The notes under the pieces were generated by a model. The model searched no databases. It had not been told where the DNA came from and saw nothing but the letters and a program-made list of their open reading frames with translations. A stretch of DNA of 64,000 bases from an uncultured Helicobacter sp. (lineage in GTDB: Bacteria > Campylobacterota > Campylobacteria > Campylobacterales > Helicobacteraceae). Position numbers and translations under genes: made by a program. Within the stretch, counting starts at the first letter, position 1. Every line of letters starts with the position of its first letter. Shown one piece after another: positions 7,996 to 16,300 of this stretch. The stretch is from positions 1 to 64,000 of the forward strand of contig NZ_CALERY010000034.1 in the NCBI RefSeq assembly GCF_937906905.1, read 5' to 3'.

Positions 7996-8664
7996 TTATT
8001 GAGCAAGTAGAGTTTTGATTTTGTCTTGCAAATCATCAAGTGAGGCGATTGATTTTGTGTAGATAAGGTATTTGCCATTTACGACAAATGCAGGGACACC
8101 TTGCACACTTGCGATTTCATAGCTAGCTTCCCACTCTTTAAGCAGTGCTTGCACTTTTTCGTCTTTTAGCCCAGCTTCGAAATCTGCTTTAGAGATACCA
8201 GCTGCGTCTAGACCTGTTTGGAGGAACGCGTCAGGGTTTTTACCCCCACCCCAGCGATTATTCTTCTTATGATACTCGTTGAAATACGCTTCTTCTGCTT
8301 TGTGGAATGCTGATTTATCAGACAGAATATCAACACCAGCTGCTTGATCTTTCACGATAAGCACAGCAAATAGCTCGCTTGCAATCTTGCCATAATCCCC
8401 TTTTTGCTCTAGGTGGTATGGTTTAAATACTGCACCTTTTGGCAGAGAAGAAGCGATTTGTGGAATAAATTTTGAATATTTGAAGCAGAATGGACACGCA
8501 TAGCTATACACTTCGATGACGGTGTTTTTCGCATTTGGAAGTGGGCTTTTTAGCGTTGTGTAGTCTGTGCCTTCTTTAAGCGGAGCGGCATTTGCCACAG
8601 CAATACTTAGCACAGCAGCACCTAGACCAGCCAGCACTTTTGCAAACATGTTTTTTGTAACCAT
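7996..8664 (-). CDS. Periplasmic thiol:disulfide oxidoreductase DsbA/DsbL-like
   Basis: Introduces disulfides into exported proteins. A signal peptide (KVLAGLGAAVLSIAVANA) precedes the mature domain. The thioredoxin-fold active site is CPFC in VYSYACPFCFKY at about residues 53-64. The cis-proline loop is GVPAFVVNGKY near 191-201, and the helical insertion lies between them. CPFC rather than CPHC is typical of DsbL and of many Campylobacterota DsbA proteins. Length 222 aa is normal. GGAG lies 8 nt upstream of the ATG and a -10 hexamer lies at 8695-8700. The DsbB-like gene follows. Confidence 0.88.
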   Translation of the reverse strand: MVTKNMFAKVLAGLGAAVLSIAVANAAPLKEGTDYTTLKSPLPNAKNTVIEVYSYACPFCFKYSKFIPQIASSLPKGAVFKPYHLEQKGDYGKIASELFAVLIVKDQAAGVDILSDKSAFHKAEEAYFNEYHKKNNRWGGGKNPDAFLQTGLDAAGISKADFEAGLKDEKVQALLKEWEASYEIASVQGVPAFVVNGKYLIYTKSIASLDDLQDKIKTLLAQ

Positions 8665-8694
8665 TTGGAGACTCCTTTTTTGAAATAGGGCTGC

Positions 8695-8700
8695 ATTATA
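8695..8700 (-). promoter_or_regulatory. -10 element of the dsbA-dsbB operon
   Basis: TATAAT on the minus strand about 31 bp before the dsbA-like ATG. No -35 box is obvious. Confidence 0.6.
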
Positions 8701-8892
8701 GAATCCCTATGTAACAAAAAAGTAACGCACAAGGATTGTTTGGGGGTATTGTTTGTGGCAGTGATTATGGATATTGCCTTGCCAGCGCACCTTAATCTCG
8801 CGTATTTATATCGATGCTATTATAGATTAGCGAGCTTTTTTGATAAAATTAGCCCATTGGTTTCATGTATCCCTCTGTATGGGACTTTCATT

Positions 8893-9729
8893 ATGTGTGA
8901 TAGTCAATGGCTAACACGCATAAAGGATTTTACTTGGGAGATAGGGCTTTTGAGATTACAGGACTTGATTGCTAGATTGCAGGTTTTGGTTATCGGGGAC
9001 AATGACGAGAAAATACGCGCAGTCTCCTCGCTTTCTCCAGCAAGCTTTATAGATGGTGCGAATAATGCCATGCAGATGTATAGAGAGCGGAAGTTTGACG
9101 CAGTGCTGGTAGCGACAAGCGATATACAAGATCACCAAGAAGTGATTTGGGATATCTTGTATTATAACCCTAAAGAAAATATTTTCGTGATGAGTTTTAG
9201 GGACGATGATTTACATCTCATGGAGTGCCTAAAGCTAGGTCTCCCCTATGTGCGATATAGCCACAGAGAGCTAGAAATCATTCTAAGTCAAATCGCTTTC
9301 AAGCTCAAATCGCGATCCAAGGTCATGCTTTCGCCCATCGAGCATTTCATAAAAGAGCGCGCTAAGGAAGATTCTGCGATGGGGACTAGTGCTAGCAAAA
9401 GCTCTGGCGAGGGGGTTTGTCTATTTTGCGATGAGGCGCAGGAGCAAATCTATCAAGACGAATTCCAAACCCCCATACACCTAACCCCAAAGCTCAAGCG
9501 GTTATTTTGGATTCTCTACTGCAATCACAATCAAGTCGTAAGCTACGATCGACTCATCACACATGTCTATGATGGGCAGTATATCAACTACAATACTTTG
9601 CGCATGGCGGTTGTGCGGCTGAAAAAGCACTGCGGTGAGCTTGTGCAAAATATTTCAGGTGAAGGCTATATGCTCGCCTGCCATAAAACATATTTGCAAG
9701 ATAAAATTTTGCCAGATTCTGGGATATAG
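8893..9729 (+). CDS. OmpR/PhoB-type regulator with degenerate receiver domain
   Basis: Transcription regulator. The C-terminal winged helix (LTPKLKRLFWILYCNHNQVVSYDRLITHVYDG through NISGEGYML) is a clear Trans_reg_C domain. The N-terminal part has the order of a response-regulator receiver (LQVLVIGDNDEK, then FDAVLVATSD), but the phosphoacceptor Asp position reads Ala/Thr and the conserved Lys is replaced (VMSFRDDD). It is therefore probably phosphorylation-independent, as reported for H. pylori HP1043/HsrA. The start is uncertain. I prefer ATG 8893, but the frame is open back to 8740 with another ATG at 8767. No sensor kinase is adjacent. Confidence 0.7.
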   Translation: MCDSQWLTRIKDFTWEIGLLRLQDLIARLQVLVIGDNDEKIRAVSSLSPASFIDGANNAMQMYRERKFDAVLVATSDIQDHQEVIWDILYYNPKENIFVMSFRDDDLHLMECLKLGLPYVRYSHRELEIILSQIAFKLKSRSKVMLSPIEHFIKERAKEDSAMGTSASKSSGEGVCLFCDEAQEQIYQDEFQTPIHLTPKLKRLFWILYCNHNQVVSYDRLITHVYDGQYINYNTLRMAVVRLKKHCGELVQNISGEGYMLACHKTYLQDKILPDSGI

Positions 9730-9928
9730 CTCTGGGGTGTAGGGTCTTAGTGTAGTTTTAGGCTTTACATATAGAAGCAGGGAGCTTGCTTTTGCTTGCA
9801 GGACTCTTGGCGGTCTTAAAACCCAATGCCAGCACGGAGAAAATCCTGCAGTCATCGACTTGAGAATCTAAGTCTTATAAATTTCTCCAGAATCTAGCGC
9901 GCAAGCTCCAGCTTAGTTGTAGAATGAG

Positions 9929-10444
9929 CTATATGCCAAGCACATTTGCCCAGACTTTGCCATCAAGTTTTAGCTCCATGGTTACTTGGCAGATCCCCTG
10001 CTCACACGCACTTTCGCGCACTTTCGCACCACGGATAACTGCATTTAGCTTAGTTTTGATACTTGAGTTTTTGAGTATCATATTTTGCACGGTGTCGTTT
10101 GAGTTGATTTTGATCCCATACATCTGCTCGCCCAAATGTCGATACGCATCGATGATCGCAGCACGCTTGGCAAGTGCGACTGCCTGGGCTGGCGAGCAGG
10201 ACTCTGTGGGAGCTACACCAATGCCTACTGCTTCGATTTCTAGGATATCTTGCTCTGGCACAGAAGCAATGAGCGGACTCTCATACATCGACACTTGCAA
10301 TGGGGCTTGTTTGACATTCACGCTCGCTACCTCTGGCACGATGGGCGTCTCCGCCTCCTGTGCGTATGCCACACACATGCCAATCCCCACGCCAACGCTT
10401 GCGCGTATCACACCTTTTGCCATGCTTTTTATGCACGCTACCAT
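9929..10444 (-). CDS. LPP20-like exported protein
   Basis: A 171-aa exported protein. A signal peptide ends near MCVAYAQ. The segment before the only early Cys (GIGMC) is not a good lipobox, so I call it periplasmic or outer-membrane associated rather than a lipoprotein. The conserved block IEAVGIGVAP, QAVALAKRAAIIDAYRHLGEQMYG and IKTKLNAVIRGAKV matches the LPP20 domain found in Helicobacter surface proteins and FlgT-like flagellar proteins. AAAGGAG sits 6 nt before the ATG. It is convergent with the regulator gene upstream in the window. Confidence 0.75.
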   Translation of the reverse strand: MVACIKSMAKGVIRASVGVGIGMCVAYAQEAETPIVPEVASVNVKQAPLQVSMYESPLIASVPEQDILEIEAVGIGVAPTESCSPAQAVALAKRAAIIDAYRHLGEQMYGIKINSNDTVQNMILKNSSIKTKLNAVIRGAKVRESACEQGICQVTMELKLDGKVWANVLGI

Positions 10445-10540
10445 TTTCTACTCCTTTAGAATTTCATATAAATCTGCAGGAGACATATCGTCAAATTTGC
10501 TGGAAAATTAAATACCTGCTTGGTGCTAGATTCTAGCGCT

Positions 10541-11482
10541 TCAGTATGTCTCGCACCTAGAGTGTTCTAGCTTACAATCATTGGCATTGATGTCAAAATA
10601 ATCTGTGTAAAACATCGTCGCGCTTTTGTCTTTGTGGCGCTCGATAAAGTCTTTTTCATTGCTCGAGAATGCCATGATACACCCACCTTGCTCGATGTAT
10701 TCTTGAGCGAGTTGGGGATTCTTACTAATCGTGCTTGTATGCGTGGCGACCATAGGGATACGCAGAGCTTTAGCTAAAGCAATGTCGCTGATAGATAGCA
10801 TGGGCTTTAGCCCCATTTGTTTAGCTTGGTAGTAGCCGCGCAGGGAGAAAACCTCGATGAGAATGCGCTGTGTAAAAGGCAGCTGCGCTTTAATCGCAGC
10901 AAAATCATTGAGTTTATCTGTTACAAGATAGGCATGCGGATAGCTTTGAAAAATCTGCGTGATAGATTCTGCTACAAGCGGGGTTAGGAAGCCATGGATT
11001 TTGGATTCTAGGATTTCTTGCTTGCTTGGTGCAGTGAGCGCCTCATCTCCTTGCACTTCTTTGCCAACTAGCGAGTAGAAGTGCTTATAATCATGCGCAG
11101 CGAAAATCCCACCTGCATCATCGAGCATTAAGTCCAGCTCGATAAACGAAAATCCCTCTTGTAGGCTTTGGAGCAGGGCTTCCTTGGAATTTGTGTAAGT
11201 GTAGGTTTGGGGCTGTCCTTGCGCGTTTTTCAAGATTGCACCACCAGCATGCGCGATGAAGTTACGATGTGGCAGCGTTGTGATAGCTGGATTATAGCGT
11301 GGGTTGAACTCGCATTTCTCATCAGCAAGCTTATATGACACAGCAAGCGGATAGTAGTGCCTAAGCGACTTTACTAGTGAGAGCTTGAGCACAAATCTAT
11401 CAAAGCACACAGCCCCGATAGCCAAAACCACCAGCACAATGGCACCAATGATGAGCGATTGTTTAGCGACGAGTTTTTTCAT
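10541..11482 (-). CDS. Membrane-anchored glycerophosphodiester phosphodiesterase-like protein
   Basis: The family hydrolyses glycerophosphodiesters to an alcohol and glycerol-3-phosphate. An N-terminal membrane anchor (LIIGAIVLVVLAIGAVCF) is followed by the GDPD TIM-barrel signatures FIAHAGGAI near residue 77, then YTNSKEAL, GFSFIELDLML and IFAAHDY. The first active-site motif reads HAGG where classical enzymes have HRG, so activity is not certain. The 313-aa reading frame overlaps the end of the upstream phosphoglycerol-transferase-like gene by 20 bp, so its translation is probably coupled to that phase-variable gene. The periplasmic location and pairing suggest turnover of glycerophosphoryl groups. 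Confidence 0.75.
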   Translation of the reverse strand: MKKLVAKQSLIIGAIVLVVLAIGAVCFDRFVLKLSLVKSLRHYYPLAVSYKLADEKCEFNPRYNPAITTLPHRNFIAHAGGAILKNAQGQPQTYTYTNSKEALLQSLQEGFSFIELDLMLDDAGGIFAAHDYKHFYSLVGKEVQGDEALTAPSKQEILESKIHGFLTPLVAESITQIFQSYPHAYLVTDKLNDFAAIKAQLPFTQRILIEVFSLRGYYQAKQMGLKPMLSISDIALAKALRIPMVATHTSTISKNPQLAQEYIEQGGCIMAFSSNEKDFIERHKDKSATMFYTDYFDINANDCKLEHSRCETY

Positions 11483-13276
11483 AATTAACCTCCCAAAATG
11501 AGTTATAAAGTCGATTTCTCATGCCAAGCTCGGCATTTAGCGCGGATTTGGTATAGGTAGATTCTAGTAGCGTAGCGCCATAGAGTGGGTTGCGCCCTAG
11601 TCCAAAGGCGCGTGTCTCCACCCCGAGAGAATCTAGTATGAGCGGTGTGATGTCAAAATGACTCATCTGGCGTTTTTTGAGTGAGCTTTGATTGTATTTG
11701 GCGGTGAATTTGGGGTTGATGAAGAGATTGTAGATTGACCGCTTGCCAAAGGTGTCAAAAAATCCATCTCCCTTATGCGAGAGATGATCGCCCAGCAGGA
11801 TAATAGTAAGACTCTCGCCAAATTGCGCTTGGGCTTTGGCGATAAACTCTGCTAGCAGTCTATCTGCGCAAGTAAATGCCTCTTGATACGAGTCGCCTAG
11901 TCCTGGGCAAGCTTCTTTATCGACAAAGCCATTTGGGTGGTGGGTATCAATAGTAGAGACATAGAGCACAAAAGGCTCTGGCAGGGATTCTAGCTCATCT
12001 TTGGCAAGTGCCAGGAGCGCAGAATCCTTAAGCCCCCAGAAGCCTTGCAGCTCCTTTGGCAGTGGGTCTGGCACTTTGCCTTGCGCTTGCAAGGCTGGGA
12101 GATCAAGCACGGAAATCGCATGCGAGCCTAGAAAGTAGCGCATACCAGAGAAGCTAGAATCTAGCCCAGAGAGATAGCGCTGCGTATAGCCAAGCTCACT
12201 TAGCACATCGCTCACGCACACCGCAGAATCTAAAAAGTATTTATTCGCAAACGAATTCCCAGCTATTGGCATATCGAGTGGAATCCCGCAGAGATAGGAG
12301 ATCGTCCCAGCAATCGTCCAGCCAGTGCCGCTAACTTGCTCTAGCCCGCCTATGCCAGCAGTGTGGCTGAAATTTACATAGCTGCTAGCGAGGGTTGCGA
12401 GATTTGGCGTGATACTTAGTGCAGGGTTTAGTGTGGTATTGAGATTTTGGGGTGGATTTGAAGCTACGCTAGAGTGCGAAGTGTTCCCCCCCCCCCCGTT
12501 TTGGCGTGTGGGCGCACAGAAGCAATAGCGCTAGAATCTGTTGTAGTGATAAAGGTAGATTCTAGGGATTCTGCCAAGATGATAAGAAGATTTTGCTTGG
12601 GCTTTGCACCAGTATGGGAGCTGGCAAAAGAGCTGGGCTCTGGGGTAATGTAGTTTGACTCATAGAAGCTTGAAAATGGTGCGGCTTGCGATTTGATATA
12701 TTGAGTGATGTGGAGCTTATTATTAGCAACAGCACCCCCGATGACAATCGTAGCAAGTGGCAGTGCAAATGCCAGATACCGAGCAATAGTATAGCGAGCG
12801 CTCATGCGCTGCCAGAGAGTCAGGGCATAGGGCGTGAAAAGTGCGATAAGCATACTTGGAAACAGCACACGCTTCTCAAATGCCACAAAAAGCCAGAATC
12901 TATGTAGCTCCATAGCAATGGGAAGAAATAGTATCAAAAGCGGCACAAATGCCACACAAAATCCCACAAGCGCACTAAAATTACTGCGCAAAAATCCAGC
13001 AAAATATGGCAATGCACTCAAAAGCAACGCATTTACCACACTAGGCAATACCACATTTACAATAAATGAGCGCACGACCATAGAATCCATATCAAGCAGT
13101 GGGAATTGCAGGTGGAAGAGAATCTGTCCAAAATGCTGGATTTCAAAATTTAGCTCAAGCCAATAGCTGCTAAACAGCAAGAAAAAGCCTATCAAAAACA
13201 CCAGAAACACCGCACAAAGCTTGGCGAGAAATCGCGCATTAGCCTTATGCCTTGCTTGCTTTAGGGACTCTATCAT
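11463..13276 (-). CDS. Phase-variable phosphoglycerol/phosphoethanolamine transferase-like enzyme (MdoB/LtaS type), OFF
   Basis: Alkaline-phosphatase-superfamily membrane transferase. Five or so N-terminal helices are followed by the catalytic domain. This has the first metal ligand in NLLIILAESLEST (about residue 236), the nucleophile region VSGTGWTIAGT (Thr near residue 320) with CGIPL, and the metal motif LGDHLSHKGDGFF near 497. The GTGWTIAG-CGIPL wording recalls OpgB/MdoB. A run of 12 G on the coding strand (12486-12497) puts the two halves out of frame, and the upstream frame ends 7 codons later. A tract of 13 or 10 G restores a 604- or 603-aa protein. The tract lies in a Ser/Thr-rich linker that tolerates glycines. 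Confidence 0.82.
12486..12497 (-). repeat. G12 contingency tract inside the MdoB/LtaS-like gene
   Basis: Twelve C on the plus strand, read as G12 in the gene. Slipped-strand mispairing would switch the frame. The present length encodes a truncated product of about 270 residues that keeps only the membrane part and the first catalytic segment. Lengths of 10 or 13 are ON. Confidence 0.88.
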
Positions 13277-13331
13277 CTCTACTCCTTGGGAAACTGCAAT
13301 GATACAATGAAAACCACAATTTGCTTCAAGT

Positions 13332-16300
13332 TTATTTCGCTACGCGCACAGCCTGCGCACTTGTGCGCGCGATAAAGTCGCTATCATACATGGCTTCGGC
13401 AAGCGCACCGCCTAGCACATATTCGCCCGTGAGTGTCGCGACACATTTGATATACACCACCTGTGATTTGCCAGAATCCACAAGCCCATTATCGAAGAAA
13501 AACATCACCCTATCGCGCAAGATATCCATATAATCCACGCGATCATTGGCTTTCATAAACGCCCTATCCCCTAGCGCCTCTTCCTTGTCCCTGCCGTTCT
13601 CTTGGCTATCGCTGCTTTGAGACTTGATTCTGGTGTTTTGGATTTCCCAGCCTGTTGGGATAATTTGGGTTAGTGCGAGATTTCTAGGCGATTTAGTCTG
13701 CGAAGTGTTTGTGATTTTTAGCTCGATGTAGAATTCATCGCCAAGCTTGATATTGCTAGGGTCAAGTGCCACTTCCTGCCCACTTTTGTCAATGGCAAAA
13801 ATCCGGCGCGATAGCTCTAGATTCTGCGATTTAGCAGGGATTGTGATTGGATTGACATCTGGCACACCTGTGCTAACTAGCGAGATATAGAGCTTGTCTT
13901 TAGCCTCCAGGGTATTTTTAGCATGAGGATCAAGCACAATGCTCATGCGCTTGTTTGTGGAGTATTCCTTGCCATTGAGGGTAAATCGCACGCCTTTGTC
14001 GCTAGAATCCGCACTCATGCTAAGTGCTAGCAGACTTGTGGCAATGTCTTGTGTGCCCAGCCAGCGCTCGTTTTCTAAAGTTTTGGCAATGGAGTGCAGC
14101 AGGGTAAGGTTTGGCGACTTATCGATGAGTGCGAGAAAATACGCACTCATGGCTTGGTTTGTCAATGCGCTACCATAGTAGTAATAGCGCGTATAGTAAT
14201 CCCACCTATCACTATAAGGCTTTTCATAGTGCTGCATATCTAGGAGATTTTCAGGCAGTTTGGCGCGGATTTCTTTAGCCACATCATCTAGCCCACTTAG
14301 CTTATAGCTCGCAGCAAGGCTTAGTTTCTCGCGCAAGGAGAGCTCTTTGAAGTGATAAGTATAAAGCTCATTCATCGCCGAGATATTTGGCGTGCCTTGG
14401 AGTGCTAGGAGAAACAGCGGGTATGCCTGCAGAGCCGGGGTAGAGCTAGATTGCACGCGTTTGGTGGCATAGGCGCTCCAGTTTTTGAGCACAGATTCTG
14501 GGACTTGATAGCCTTTTTGCTTGGCTAGGAGAAGAAAAAGCGCGGCATAGTCGCTACCATAGTCGCTAGTCTCATTAGAATCTATCCAGTAGCCAAACCC
14601 GCCATTCCCACGCTGGAATTTCACAATACGATTGATTGACCGCTGCACTCGCTCACGCACGATCTCTTCGCTCTGCTCTTTTGCGCCTTGGAGCCCTAGT
14701 AGTAGTGGCATAGTCGCAGAAACACTCTGCTCGATACAGCCATACATATAATGCAAGAGATACTCGACTTTGTCTTGATAGGAGAAAATCATCGATGGTG
14801 AGATGATGAGCTTTTGTGCGAGCGAGCCTTGGATATATTGCTGCTTGGCTTGGAGAGTCTTAGACTCTTTAGCATTGAGTGTGGAGAGCTCTTCGTCTGT
14901 TTGTGGTGGCAGAGGTGTGCTGATGTTTATGGCGTAGTGGTTGCTCTGTGTGATTGTTTGTTTTGCCACAGGAGCTTTTGCGCTATTTGTGCCACTCTTG
15001 GTAGAATCTACGCTAGATTCTGGCGATACTTCTACCTGGGCTTTCATGGTGATTGTGATATTGGCTTTGCCTATGGATTTTGGCGTGATAGCAAGGTATT
15101 GCATAAAGCGTTTGCGCTTGGGATCAAGGCTAGATTCTAGCTTTTTAACCGCGACATCGCCGCTTACTTGAATATCAACTTGACTTAGGCTTGCGCTATC
15201 TTGGGCGAGCACCTCCACAGGTGCGATGATTGTATCATCGCGCTTCATCTCCTCTGGGATATTGGAGTAGAGATTGGCGGGCTCGGCGATTGTTACATGA
15301 GATTCTGCATGTCCCACACTGCTCTCATCGCTTGCGATGAGCATGACACGCGCGCTGCCCACGAAGTTTGGCAGCTGATACTCTATAGTCGCTTTGCCGC
15401 TTTCATCGCTTACTCCGCTGGTGAAGTAGATGAGATTCTCGCGGCGCTTCTTGCTAAAATCTGCCGCCTGTCCCAGGCTCTCCTCATCTCCACCGATAAG
15501 CACACTTTGATGCACCACGCCAAATAGCCGCGCCATAAACTCGTCAAAATTATCATAGTGGATCGCTTCATCGTTGATTTTGCTATATAAGCCTTTGAGT
15601 GGGTTTGGCGTTTGGAAATTGATAATACGCAAAATCCCCTCATCAACCACCGCAAGCGTGTAAGCCATTTTGCGCTTTTTGGGGTTTTGGATTGTGATTT
15701 GGAGCTTGGAAGCTGGTTTTATGGATTCTGGTGCGATGATTTCAGGAGAGAGTGCTAGGGCTGGGTCTTGCACAGGGATACTAATCGTGCCAAAGCTTCG
15801 CTTGACTATCGCGGTTTTTCGCATATCTTGCTGTGTGTGCTTTTGCGATTTGTCAAAATCTTCGCCCGACTTATCTGGGTCTTTGGCTATGAGTGTCGCA
15901 CTTACATAGATGTTTGGCGCATATTCTTTTGTAAGCGGGATTTCATAGCTTGTTTGATTGCCAGAAATTTGGATCATCTCACTTTTTAGGATTGTATCGC
16001 CTTGGGTTAGCGTGATAATCGCCTTGCTAAAGCCTTTGGAGTTAAAGCGCACTATGGCTTTCTCGCCTGCTTCATAAGAAGATTTATCAAGCTCTAGGGG
16101 CAGCTGTGATGGGTTTGCCTTTATCGCAGCATCGCCATACGCATCTGCCACGAGCCAGACGATTTTAGGGGGATTGCTCCCATCATCTAGCTCGACAAAC
16201 ACAGAATCATAGTCCTCCACCAAGCTTGAAAGATCTTCGCGCAAGTTAAATGGCGCGCCCTTAGAAGTGATACTCCCCTCTTTTATAAGCGTGGTGTTAA

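Noticed and set aside
9797..9850. Inverted repeat TGCAGGA/TCCTGCA between two convergent genes as a terminator
   Set aside because: Seven bp with a 40-nt loop and no T run is too weak to call.
11463..13276. Calling the transferase a decayed pseudogene
   Set aside because: The only disruption is the length of a G12 run, both halves are conserved, and 10 or 13 G restores the frame; a contingency gene explains it better.
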